Assembly (NCBI RefSeq): GCF_000943545.1
Contig: NZ_JTHP01000061.1
Span: forward strand, 1-37,862
Direction: 5' to 3'
DNA from: Paenibacillus terrae
GTDB lineage: Bacteria > Bacillota > Bacilli > Paenibacillales > Paenibacillaceae
Length of the DNA: 37,862 bases
Under the pieces are notes generated by a model. It worked only from the letters and a program-made list of their open reading frames with translations. It was not told where the DNA came from and made no database searches. Position 1 is the stretch's first letter. Each line of letters opens with the position of its first letter. A program made the position numbers and the translations under genes. Positions 17,064-24,883 of the stretch are shown in pieces.

Positions 17064-17657
17064 ATGGTGATTAATGTGAATAAAGATTATTTTGTGGATA
17101 TTTCTGAGGAGCTAGGCCTTACATCCGGCACTTTATACTTAATGAATATTTCAAAAAGATCCATTGATGAAATGTCATTTGAATTTGTAGATAGAAGTTT
17201 AAACTTTCTACAAGAACAAGGCGCTCATTCTTTCGGTAAAATCATTACCATGTTTGATGGATATAATGATATAAAAGATGAAATTTACGAGATAAATGAG
17301 GTGAGAACATGGGTAAAAGAATTATTTCAACTTTACCCTCACTTCCTTTATTTTATAAACTACAGTTTTGATTCGCACATTACATTGCTTTCAAGCGTAA
17401 GTGATGTTGAAATAAGTTATACAGGGGGAGGAACACTATCTCCTATGGAATATAAACGGTTGGGGATAGATCCCTTGACTGATATTGAACCTAAACAATG
17501 GACAATAACCTTGTCAGAGGGTCTCTACTTACAAATGAAGAGGGCACTTATTGATTATGGCCAAAATGTGAATGACTTCCTAGGTGCTGCTGAGACAATC
17601 AAAATGATTAATGCAGTTACTAACCCTACAAAGCTAGGCAAGAATCAAATAATATGA
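17064..17657 (+). CDS. Hypothetical soluble protein, ~197 residues
   Basis: Begins at ATG 17064 (GTG 17076, after GGTGATTAAT, is equally plausible). There is no signal peptide or membrane helix. The composition is acidic with many aromatic residues, for example FLYFINYSFDSHITLLSSVS and YKRLGIDPLTDIEPKQWTIT. It diverges from the SLH gene, from which it is separated by about 280 bases. It ends close to a TnpB remnant on the same strand. No family is recognised. The long, uninterrupted frame with coding-like composition supports a real gene. Confidence 0.6.
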   Translation: MVINVNKDYFVDISEELGLTSGTLYLMNISKRSIDEMSFEFVDRSLNFLQEQGAHSFGKIITMFDGYNDIKDEIYEINEVRTWVKELFQLYPHFLYFINYSFDSHITLLSSVSDVEISYTGGGTLSPMEYKRLGIDPLTDIEPKQWTITLSEGLYLQMKRALIDYGQNVNDFLGAAETIKMINAVTNPTKLGKNQII

Positions 17658-17689
17658 TTATTGCTAAATAACACCGAGTATTGATGAGT

Positions 17690-17870
17690 GATAGATTGTA
17701 TGCATGCATCTGTGGATTTCATTCTCACAGAGATAGAGTCGGTGCCATAACATTATTCATGCACCTGTGGTAAATGGTAACAGTCTATCGACCTAAAATG
17801 CTAAACAAAAATGGACAGAGAACGCGGTAATCACTCAAGAATCCCACTGCTTTAGCTGTGGGATTGTCAA
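17690..17870 (+). mobile_element. IS200/IS605-type remnant: TnpB 3' end plus right-end/omega-RNA hairpin
   Basis: The plus strand encodes YACICGFHSHRDRVGAI, the C-terminal zinc-ribbon end of a TnpB nuclease, after which the frame is lost. About 70 bases later AATCCCAC (17840-17847) and GTGGGATT (17858-17865) form the characteristic right-end hairpin, ended by GTCAA at 17866-17870. In this family the same stretch is the 3' scaffold of the omega-RNA, and the guide would be the host DNA that follows. The rest of the element is missing. Confidence 0.65.
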
Positions 17871-17889
17871 GGTATAGTAATCAAGTAGC

Positions 17890-18516
17890 TCATATGACCT
17901 CAATCACTGATACATCCACAATATACTTCCGTTGTGTACCAATAATACTCTGAATTGCTCGATTCAGCTCAGAAACAATATCTGTTGTCTCCATTTCTCC
18001 ATTTAGTTTAAATTCAAAGAACTTGGCATCATCAGCCACTAAATCACTTAGTGACAGATATGTACTTTCCTCTTCATTCATAGGCACCATTATACTTTCT
18101 GTAGTCCCTCGTATCTCTTTGCTCGCCTCAGACTCTTCATAGTGATCCGCTTCTAATAATTCAAGCATGGGCAAATCCATCTCATTCAAAAAAAAGTTCA
18201 ATTCATCAATTGAATCCACGGCCCATGCTTTTAAGATTTCTTCATTCAAAAACCGACTCTGCCATTCCGACCAACACCGGAATCGAATATCACGCGGAAG
18301 CAGTTTCAATTGCTCTACAGGAATGATTTTCTCATAAATATTATATCTTGAACTCACTTCACTATAAGCATATTCCTTCTGTTGCGCCTTAGTCATAAGT
18401 GAGTATGCGGTAACCATTCCTCTTCGGCTCCCGTTTACTCTGGAAAAAGCTCCGTTTGCAGTGCGTTTTTTAGATTTACTATCATCCGAAAAAACCTTGC
18501 TTATATCTTCAAACAA
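17890..18516 (-). CDS. Hypothetical protein, 208 residues
   Basis: Starts at TTG 18516, seven bases after AAGGAGG. The N-terminal 40 residues are basic and rich in Ser/Lys, the middle has a helical region (LPRDIRFRCWSEWQSRFLNE), and the C-terminal half is acidic (ELLEADHYEESEASKEIRG) and ends in a beta-like stretch (KYIVDVSVIEVI). No membrane segment. It is a monocistronic gene on the minus strand, with the omega-RNA remnant immediately downstream. No family is recognised; the charge distribution suggests a DNA- or RNA-associated protein, which is only a guess. Confidence 0.6.
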   Translation of the reverse strand: MFEDISKVFSDDSKSKKRTANGAFSRVNGSRRGMVTAYSLMTKAQQKEYAYSEVSSRYNIYEKIIPVEQLKLLPRDIRFRCWSEWQSRFLNEEILKAWAVDSIDELNFFLNEMDLPMLELLEADHYEESEASKEIRGTTESIMVPMNEEESTYLSLSDLVADDAKFFEFKLNGEMETTDIVSELNRAIQSIIGTQRKYIVDVSVIEVI

Positions 18517-18776
18517 TCTTGTTCCTCCTTGCCTTGGTGGCTCTAGCTAAACTGATAAGTATTTTAAGATTAACTAAGCGAAAACAAATTTATATCATAA
18601 TGTCTGTTATATCAGAATTCTTTTTTTTCCAGAAACAGAATCACTTCCTATAAAACTCCCCTTATCTAAAAGCCCCCTTTAAAGTCCAATTATATATTCC
18701 TTCTTAGAAAAAAGAGAGCTTAGAAAACATACACCGGTCTACATACCACATTCACCGTGGTAAGTTCTGATAAAAC

Positions 18777-18812
18777 AAAAAAAACCTCTAATGGTTTTCC
18801 CATTAGAGGTTC
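18777..18812 (-). terminator. Strong terminator after the DUF262 gene
   Basis: Minus strand AACCTCTAATGG, a 5-base loop, CCATTAGAGGTT and a run of eight T. Confidence 0.85.
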
Positions 18813-18868
18813 TCTCCAGTTTTCATTTCATTATTAATAAGTTAAATATTAAAAATAATTTGGTTTCT

Positions 18869-18911
18869 TGGTAATGTTAGTTGAGTTAAGTTAACTCAAC
18901 TAACATTACCA
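18869..18911. repeat. 43-bp perfect palindrome
   Basis: Two 21-base arms (left arm begins TGGTAATGTTAGTTGAG, right arm ends CTCAACTAACATTACCA) around a single G at 18890. It lies nine bases past the stop of the DUF262 gene and about 60 bases before its terminator. There is no T tract next to it, so it is not itself an intrinsic terminator. It may be a protein-binding site, an mRNA 3' stabiliser or a transposon scar. Confidence 0.9.
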
Positions 18912-18919
18912 CATTTGCG

Positions 18920-19948
18920 TCAGGCAACATTAATCATAAAGTTTTTCAAGTCATTCAGCATCAATTCAGTTCGTTTTTGAACAATAAGTATATTACTTGT
19001 CCTACTCTGAACAGTTAGCCCAAACGGGGATTCTTTAGAGTAGTCTTCAACTAAGAATTTTTTTGCCCAATCCCCAAATTTCTTTGGCTCTACATTAAAC
19101 TTTCGAGCATGAGCCGATGCCATAAAGAGAGAAGGGATTACAGATTTTTTTAATCCAGCCTTACACTCCTTTAAAGTCCATTCATCAACTGATTCTTCCA
19201 TATATTTACAATTGTTTTTAATTTGTGCAATAATATTATCGGGAATTTTCTTTTTGCCTATATCTGCAATAAATTTCTTAATGTCTTTTCCACTAAAGGA
19301 GATATTTTTTTCCATTATAAGTGAAATAATTTGGAATACCGTTTTCTCATTTACATTCCCCGTTAGATCAGCAGATGTAAAGTTAATTCTGCTGAAGAAG
19401 TCTTCTTTCGTGATATCAGCCACTATCGAGAGGTTTTCTTCTCCGAGAAGAGCCCGAGCCTGCTCGTATTCGGTCAAAGGCTTAGTTTGATTAACTCGAT
19501 AGAAGATCTCTTCAACATCTTCAAGTGTATACTCTTCATCGAAAATTGTTACTGCAAAATTGAAAGATTTTAATGCCTGTTGCATTTCTTCTGATAATTC
19601 ACTGTATAGTTTCCCTGCAACATTTACTCCATTCACAGGAGGAGTATCATCAGATAGTCGGAATTTATCCTCTAAATACTCATAAAGTGATTTCAATCTT
19701 TGCTTGCAATCAACAGCATAGTAGATCCATTTAAATTTCCCTGGTTTGCTCTCTCCAAGATGGTCACCATTCTTCCAAACCAGTAAATTTGGAACGTATC
19801 CATTGTTTAAGAAAGTATGTATCAATAAACTCTTCCAAGGTCGGTCCTTCTGTCTAACATATCCTCTTTGAAAATGTAGATCAAAATTGAATTGATCTTT
19901 CATGTTATTGATAATATAGGTTGTCCATTGGACAGTTGGTTTCCCCAT
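18920..19948 (-). CDS. DUF262-domain protein (ParB-like/GmrS-type fold)
   Basis: 342 residues. The N-terminal 150 residues match DUF262: FDLHFQRGYVRQKDRPWKSL (the xFQRxYVW motif), LLIHTFLNNGYVPNLLVW (the IxxILxGxxIPxI motif), AVDCKQRLKSLYEY (the VDGxQRL motif, here with Cys for Gly) and VEEIFYRVNQTKPLTEYE. The C-terminal half is helical and unassigned; it has no visible HNH or DUF1524 domain. DUF262 occurs in modification-dependent restriction enzymes such as GmrSD and in other anti-phage proteins, where it hydrolyses nucleotides or senses modified DNA. Start ATG 19948 lies in an AT-rich context with AGGAGT upstream. It forms its own unit and lies near the split methyltransferase gene. Confidence 0.75.
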   Translation of the reverse strand: MGKPTVQWTTYIINNMKDQFNFDLHFQRGYVRQKDRPWKSLLIHTFLNNGYVPNLLVWKNGDHLGESKPGKFKWIYYAVDCKQRLKSLYEYLEDKFRLSDDTPPVNGVNVAGKLYSELSEEMQQALKSFNFAVTIFDEEYTLEDVEEIFYRVNQTKPLTEYEQARALLGEENLSIVADITKEDFFSRINFTSADLTGNVNEKTVFQIISLIMEKNISFSGKDIKKFIADIGKKKIPDNIIAQIKNNCKYMEESVDEWTLKECKAGLKKSVIPSLFMASAHARKFNVEPKKFGDWAKKFLVEDYSKESPFGLTVQSRTSNILIVQKRTELMLNDLKNFMINVA

Positions 19949-20327
19949 TATTTATCACTCCTTATTTGAATTCAAAACAATCCTCAAGGTATACTACATT
20001 TTAATAGAACATAATGAATTTGAGTAGCGATTTCAGCCTCTTCTTATTTTTACTCCACATCCTCCCAATTCTGAAATGTCCTATAACAGAAAAAACCATT
20101 CCAAAGTTGAATTGTACCCACACTGAATAAAGGGTAGCATTAGACAATTAGAATGGTGATAACACACAAGATACGATGGTGTCGCCTGACTCCACCCCTA
20201 CAGAATAAATTTATACAGTAAGTATAATTCACACCCACTTTATTGTAAAGGATAGAAAACCAGCTCGTAAAAGAGATTTATAATAAATTATGAAAAAATA
20301 GAGGAAATATTTCATAGGAGATGAACA
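19949..20327. other. Intergenic region
   Basis: About 380 bases between the DUF262 gene and a truncated plus-strand gene. It should hold both divergent promoters, but none is clear enough to mark. No gene seen. Confidence 0.4.
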
Positions 20328-20515
20328 GTGATAGAAATTCACGATTGGGTTATTGTTAAAGGACAATCTAAGCGTGGAGTGAATCATAATTATGAGATCG
20401 GTCAACTCAAGAGTATTGATAATGGCCAACACTCTTTTCCCTATAACGTTGAAATGAAAAAAGACAATAGTATTGAAGAGTTCCCTCATGCACCTATAAT
20501 AGAACTTAATAGAAC
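20328..20515 (+). pseudogene. 5' fragment of an unknown gene cut off by an insertion sequence
   Basis: GTG 20328 follows GGAG by seven bases and encodes 62 residues (IEIHDWVIVKGQSKRGVNHN, YEIGQLKSIDNGQHSFPYNV) before the IS3 terminal repeat begins at 20516. The opening resembles small beta-barrel (KOW/SH3-like) proteins with a WVIVKG strand. The 3' part is not found on the other side of the element, so sequence has been lost by deletion or rearrangement. Confidence 0.6.
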
Positions 20516-20593
20516 TGGATCTGATACACTTGGTTGGACAGAAAAATTAAGGGCTAGTAGAATAGTTACAACATAACAAGGAGCGGGTCTACT

Positions 20594-20875
20594 ATGCCAA
20601 GAAAAAGACGTACATTTACAGACGAGCTCAAGAGACAAATGGTCCAACTATATGAGAATGGAGAATCAAGAGCAGATATTGTGGAGGAATACGAATTAAG
20701 TGCATCTGCCTTAGATCGTTGGATTAAACAAGCTCAAACCTCAGGCTCATTCGCAGAGAAGGACAATCGTTCTCCTGAAGAGAATGAACTCATTGCACAG
20801 CGAAAAGAGAATCAGCGACTTAAAATGGAAAACGACATTTTAAAGCAAGCAGCGCTGATCATGGGACGAAAGTAA
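20594..20875 (+). CDS. IS3-family transposase OrfA (copy A)
   Basis: 93 residues. An N-terminal HTH (MPRKRRTFTDELKRQMVQLY and ADIVEEYELSASALDRWI) is followed by a leucine-zipper coiled coil (NQRLKMENDILKQAALIMGR). OrfA binds the terminal repeats and is also made as an OrfAB fusion by -1 frameshifting at the end of the gene; here the site near ACGAAAG is weak. Start ATG follows AAGGAG by 10 bases. It is intact and closely similar to the copy at 24602-24883. Confidence 0.9.
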   Translation: MPRKRRTFTDELKRQMVQLYENGESRADIVEEYELSASALDRWIKQAQTSGSFAEKDNRSPEENELIAQRKENQRLKMENDILKQAALIMGRK

Positions 20876-20916
20876 GTGTCATCAAACGAAATCGTGACAA
20901 ATACTCGGTATCAGCA

Positions 20917-21711
20917 ATGTGTTCCGTCCTACAAATCTCAAAAAGCACCTACTACTATGAAGCCAAAGAACGCCGCAATGAAGACGATATTACGGCACAT
21001 ATCGTTGAGATTTTCAAAAAGAATCTAAAGACATATGGCACAAGAAAGATCAAATCTAAGCTTTACGAGCGTGGAGTTATTGCATCCAGGCGTCGAATTG
21101 GCCGAATCATGAAGGCACAAGGGCTAGGTTCAACATACACAGTAGCTCAATACAAACCTCACAAATCTGAAACGAATCATTCGCAACAGCCAAATGAACT
21201 GGACCGAGAATTCCAGCAATCTGAAGCGAAGCGCGTCGTTGTAAGTGACTTAACGTACGTCAAAGTCAAAAACAGATGGCACTATATCTGTATATTAGTT
21301 GACCTCTTTAATCGAGAGATTATTGGATCTAGCGTAGGTCCTAACAAGGATGTAGGTCTAGTCGCACGTGCCTTTGCCTCTGTACAAGGAGATCTCCGCC
21401 AAGTTCAATTGTTCCATACCGATCGTGGTAGGGAATTCAAAAACAAATCGATCGATGAGACACTGGCTACGTTCCAGATTAGTCGTTCTCTAAGTATGAA
21501 AGGCTGTCCTTATGACAACGCAGTCGCTAAAGCTACGTTTAAAATTATGAAGACCGAATTTATTCATCAGATGCACTTTCAAAGTCTAAATCATCTCACT
21601 TTGGAGCTAAATGACTATGCGAACCGGTATAACAAATATCGTATTCATGGAACTTTGAGCTACATGAGCCCCGTAAACTACAGAGAATCAGCCCTTAAAA
21701 AAGTTGTCTGA
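20917..21711 (+). CDS. IS3-family transposase OrfB (copy A), catalytic Glu replaced
   Basis: 264 residues from ATG 20917; the frame is open back to the orfA overlap, as expected for a -1 frameshift product. It is a DDE integrase-like catalytic domain: first Asp in VVSDLTYVKV, second in FHTDRGREF, and the expected Glu 35 residues later in DNAVAEATF. In this copy that residue is Lys (GCTAAAGCT, giving VAKATF), while copy B has Glu. The protein should therefore be unable to catalyse transposition. The GTG used as the orfB start in copy B is GTC here. The frame is otherwise complete. Confidence 0.9.
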   Translation: MCSVLQISKSTYYYEAKERRNEDDITAHIVEIFKKNLKTYGTRKIKSKLYERGVIASRRRIGRIMKAQGLGSTYTVAQYKPHKSETNHSQQPNELDREFQQSEAKRVVVSDLTYVKVKNRWHYICILVDLFNREIIGSSVGPNKDVGLVARAFASVQGDLRQVQLFHTDRGREFKNKSIDETLATFQISRSLSMKGCPYDNAVAKATFKIMKTEFIHQMHFQSLNHLTLELNDYANRYNKYRIHGTLSYMSPVNYRESALKKVV

Positions 21712-21729
21712 ATTAGTGTTGACAATCCA

Positions 21730-22040
21730 CGTGAACGGATTCCCAAAACCTGCATGAGTCGGAGCACCTTCTTATGGTTCATCCTGACCCCATGATCCTG
21801 CAGCAAGAAGAGTTGGATTTGGCGGTAGCCATAGACCCCGTCATACTGCTCGTACACTTTCTTCACGAGTGCCTTCGCGTTCTGATCCCGATCTGCTCCT
21901 CTACGTTTAAAAAAGGCGTAATATCCACTTCTAGAGACCTTGAAGAGCTTACAAAGTTCACTAACGGGATAATCTTTGGCAGCCTTCTCGATGGTTATAA
22001 ACTTGTGCGCTTCACCTCTTGCATCCAGATTTCCAAACAC
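21730..22040 (-). pseudogene. IS3-type transposase OrfB, N-terminal fragment
   Basis: About 103 residues of OrfB remain: the N-terminal HTH_21 region (YPVSELCKLFKVSRSGYYAF and YGYRQIQLFLLQDHGVRMNH), ending at LRLMQVLGIRSR where IS copy A begins. The catalytic rve domain with its DDE residues is absent, so the fragment is non-functional. It overlaps OrfA in another frame, as usual for the family. Confidence 0.8.
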
Positions 22041-22309
22041 TTTTTTAGCATGTCATTTTCCCGTTTGAGCTTTTGTGCATACCTGTCTTGGTCGATATAT
22101 TCCTTCCGTCGTCCTCGCTGATCCAGAAGTCCGAACTCACCGAGCTCCTTATATTTCCGCATCCATTGTTTCAACCGATGTCTATCTGCAATTCCAAACT
22201 TCTCCATAAGCCTACGATATCTCCAACCTTCTTCGAGATGAAGCCGTATAGCCCCCATCTTGGTCTCATACGTATACTCGTTAAACTTCTTTCCTTTTGT
22301 CGCTGACAT
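21995..22309 (-). CDS. IS3-type transposase OrfA (truncated element)
   Basis: 104 residues: an HTH_Tnp domain (YTYETKMGAIRLHLEEGWRY, FGIADRHRLKQWMRKYKELG) and a C-terminal coiled coil (KLKRENDMLKKCLEIW). It is intact, but its OrfB partner is truncated, so the element cannot move by itself. The sequence is clearly different from the OrfA of copies A and B. Confidence 0.8.
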   Translation of the reverse strand: MSATKGKKFNEYTYETKMGAIRLHLEEGWRYRRLMEKFGIADRHRLKQWMRKYKELGEFGLLDQRGRRKEYIDQDRYAQKLKRENDMLKKCLEIWMQEVKRTSL

Positions 22310-22385
22310 AAAAAATGCACCCCCTAGATTTTCATCGGATAAACCAGGGGTTTATTCCAATGTCTATTCTAAGGGGTGCACTTCA

Positions 22386-22660
22386 AATGCAAGTGGTGTT
22401 TTTTTAACAATTTAACAATTTAACAATTTAGAACGTTTCAATCAACTCTCGCACAGATGGCGAGTGACAATAATCTAGTGGTTAGTCACATATTACCAGA
22501 TAATTCTATTTAGTGTCAACTCAAATCATTTTTCAAAATACTAATTTTACACTGACTGAACTGCACAATGAGGCCACTATCGCCACTGCACTCCGCTCGC
22601 AACCTGAGGAACACATAACATTTGCTGCCGCTGTTAGAATTACAATTTGATTTTTGGAGA
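22386..22660. other. Intergenic region with a short tandem repeat and a coding scrap
   Basis: Three tandem AACAATTT units lie near 22407-22430, just outside the truncated IS. On the plus strand about 22556-22650 reads LHNEATIATALRSQPEEHIT with no start, probably the end of a lost gene. Confidence 0.35.
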
Positions 22661-22996
22661 TTACCATCTAATCTCCTCAATGATATCAGTATCAAAGATA
22701 CACAGTTCTGTTTCCCCTGTAATATAAGCTACAGCAATAGCTTTGTAATTTTTATCAGAAATAGCTTTTTTCCAATTATGCTCACTGGGGTAGTCTACTA
22801 TAAACTCCTCAAAATTTATATGAGTAACTTGGCTCTCATCTATCCTTACTTTAAGGATTTCAGTCCCAAAAATATAAGCTCCATCCTTACTTGAAGTTAG
22901 ATATACTCCATTCCCCCATAGTCCATTTGAAAGTTCGAAATCACTTTCCAGTATACTATTTTTTCGTTGTTGATTTGTTCCGTGGTACCAAAACAT
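22661..22996 (-). CDS. Small ADP-ribosyltransferase-like (PARP-type fold) protein
   Basis: 111 residues. The N-terminus MFWYHGTNQQRKNSILESDF has the YHGT motif with the NAD-binding His, and GNGVYLTSSKDGAYIFG supplies the G.GVYLT...A..FG motif with the second-position Tyr seen in DUF3990/PARP-like mono-ADP-ribosyltransferases. A possible catalytic acidic residue lies in TGETELCIFD. The size equals a single minimal catalytic domain with no targeting module. Start ATG 22996 follows GGGGGAGG. It lies 72 bases downstream of the cytosine methyltransferase gene on the same strand, so the two may form an operon. ADP-ribosylation of nucleic acid or protein is plausible; the target is unknown. Confidence 0.6.
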   Translation of the reverse strand: MFWYHGTNQQRKNSILESDFELSNGLWGNGVYLTSSKDGAYIFGTEILKVRIDESQVTHINFEEFIVDYPSEHNWKKAISDKNYKAIAVAYITGETELCIFDTDIIEEIRW

Positions 22997-23771
22997 ACTT
23001 CCTCCCCCTCCAGATTCATTCGTAATTATTTATAGATCGTGTAAAATATTATACTTTTTGATTTATTTCTACAATAAGCTCAGCTGAGTTGGAATATGAG
23101 ATAATTGATTATATAACGCTTTTGCTAATGCATGTCCTACGTTATAGGCAACTCCATTTCCGGTCGCACGATACTGGTGAGTCAATAACATTTTTTCTGG
23201 GAAGACATAAGTGTCTGGCATACCCATAATCCGCAAACATTCCCTGACAGTAAGTCTTCTATCTTTTGACGGGTGCAAATATTCTCTTCCATCTTTGGAG
23301 ATATGCGCTGTAAGTGTTGGTGAAATTCCGTCCTTTTGCAATCGACGCATCCCTCTAAACTGGTTAGGCCGAGGATTTTCCATAACGTCATAAATTCGTT
23401 GTGGTGTAGGACTAGTCCAGGTTGCGTAATGGTTTGGAAAAGTTCCATCGGCTTCTGGTAGATCACCTATTACATCCTCCACTGTTTTACGATTATTAAA
23501 TGAAACATCAGGAAAACAGAATTTAAACTTAAGATCCTTTCGTATTCCTACAAAAAAGACCCGTTCTCTGTGTTGAGCTGTTGAAAAATCACTGGCGTTT
23601 AACACTTTCCAACTAACTTGATAGCCCAACTTATCGAAATGAGATATAAGTTTGAGTAAAGTCAATTTGTGTTTTCGAGCTAACCCAACAACATTCTCAA
23701 ATAGGAAAGCAAGGGGCTTTTTTGCCTTAATAATCTCAACATTGGATTGTCAACACTAAACTGAACAACTA

Positions 23772-24599
23772 TTATGAGGGCACTTTCCTGGCTTCTACAG
23801 GTGTGAGGTACCCGAGTGTACCATGAATACGGTGATGGTTAAACCAGTGGACATAGTCACGCAACTCGACATCAAGCTGCTCCTCTGATTGAAAATGAGT
23901 CTGGTTTGCGAACTCCGTTTTAAAGATTTTAAAGGTAGCTTCAGCTACAGCATTATCGTAAGGGCAGCCTTTTGCGCTAAGCGAACGGGTGACACCAAAT
24001 GTTTCTAAGGCCTGCGAGATCAGCTGGTTATCAAACTCCTTCCCTCGATCCGTATGAAACATCTGGATACAATCCAGTCGTACGGAAAGGCTCGCAATCG
24101 CCTGATACACAAGCGATGCTGTCTTCCGTGGCCCGCTACTAAAACCAATCATCTCACGGTTAAAGAGATCTACAAATAAGCATACGTAGTGCCACTTTCC
24201 AGCCACTCGTACATACGTCAGATCGCTCACGACAACCGCGTAGGGCTCTTCTTGGTGGAACTGACGTTGCAGTCGATTCTGGGTTTCAGACTCGTTGGAA
24301 CCATTCTTGGAAGGCTTGTACTGAGCCACGGTATAATTGGAGACTAAACCCTGTTTTTTCATCATACGGCCGATTTTACGACGTGAAGTGTGAATGTCTT
24401 TTTTCTTTAACTCCACTTTGATTTTGCGTGTTCCGTAGTTATTTCGACTTGCTCTAAAGATGTCCACAACCGCGTTCTCCATCTTTTGTTCGTCTTCGTT
24501 AGCAGCTGGTTCAGGTTTGTAGTAATAGGTGCTGCGTGGTAGCTCCAGGACTTTACACAATGCTGATACCGAGTATTTGTGCGCGTTGTTGCGAATCAC
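23772..24599 (-). CDS. IS3-family transposase OrfB (copy B)
   Basis: 275 residues from GTG 24599, overlapping the end of orfA in the -1 frame. HTH_21 region first (YGTRKIKVELKKKDIHTSRR), then the rve catalytic core with Asp in VVSDLTYVRV, Asp in MFHTDRGKEF and Glu in DNAVAEATFKIF at D(35)E spacing. All catalytic residues are present, so this copy should be active and could also mobilise copy A in trans. Confidence 0.92.
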   Translation of the reverse strand: MIRNNAHKYSVSALCKVLELPRSTYYYKPEPAANEDEQKMENAVVDIFRASRNNYGTRKIKVELKKKDIHTSRRKIGRMMKKQGLVSNYTVAQYKPSKNGSNESETQNRLQRQFHQEEPYAVVVSDLTYVRVAGKWHYVCLFVDLFNREMIGFSSGPRKTASLVYQAIASLSVRLDCIQMFHTDRGKEFDNQLISQALETFGVTRSLSAKGCPYDNAVAEATFKIFKTEFANQTHFQSEEQLDVELRDYVHWFNHHRIHGTLGYLTPVEARKVPS

Positions 24600-24601
24600 A
24601 T

Positions 24602-24883
24602 TTACTTTCGTCCCATGATCAGCGCGGCTTGCTTTAAAATATCGTTCTCCATTCGTAGTTGTTGAATTTCTTTGCGTAAAGAAAGAAGTTCATGCTCCTC
24701 CGGCTTACGATTCGCCTTTTCTGTAAAAGAACCTGAATTTTGACTCTGCGCAATCCAACGATCCAGTGCAGACGCACTCAAGTCGTACTCGCGAACAATG
24801 TTCACCCTTGACTTTCCATTCTCATATAACTGCACCATCTGTTTCTTAAATTCTGCCGTAAATGTACGTCTTGGTTTTGGCAT
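24602..24883 (-). CDS. IS3-family transposase OrfA (copy B)
   Basis: 93 residues, HTH (MPKPRRTFTAEFKKQMVQLY, VREYDLSASALDRWIAQ) and coiled coil (IQQLRMENDILKQAALIMGR). It is a near match to the OrfA of copy A. Start ATG follows AAGGAG. OrfA binds the IS ends and regulates transposition. Confidence 0.92.
   Translation of the reverse strand: MPKPRRTFTAEFKKQMVQLYENGKSRVNIVREYDLSASALDRWIAQSQNSGSFTEKANRKPEEHELLSLRKEIQQLRMENDILKQAALIMGRK

Larger units (their letters stand above)
20516..21729 (+). mobile_element. IS3-family (IS150-like) insertion sequence, copy A
   Basis: 1214 bp from TGGATCTGATACACTTGG to the matching inverted end TGTTGACAATCCA; it contains orfA and orfB. The flanks (AAC left, CGT right) do not match, so there is no target duplication. 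The right end abuts a truncated unrelated IS3 element. It shares its ends with copy B at 23743-24961 but has diverged in sequence. Confidence 0.85.
21730..22385 (-). mobile_element. Truncated second IS3-type element
   Basis: A 656-bp left part of a different IS3-family element. Its left end appears to be TGAAGTGCACCCC at 22385. It encodes a complete OrfA and the first part of OrfB and is cut off at 21730 by the right end of copy A. The missing remainder is not found left of copy A. Confidence 0.75.

Noticed and set aside
20229..20489. 86-codon minus-strand frame opposite the truncated gene
   Set aside because: The plus-strand frame has a proper ribosome site and coding composition; this one is hydrophobic shadow sequence.
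23182..23466. 94-codon open frame within the methyltransferase 3' part
   Set aside because: Alternative frame of the real gene, without a ribosome site and without the conserved motifs.
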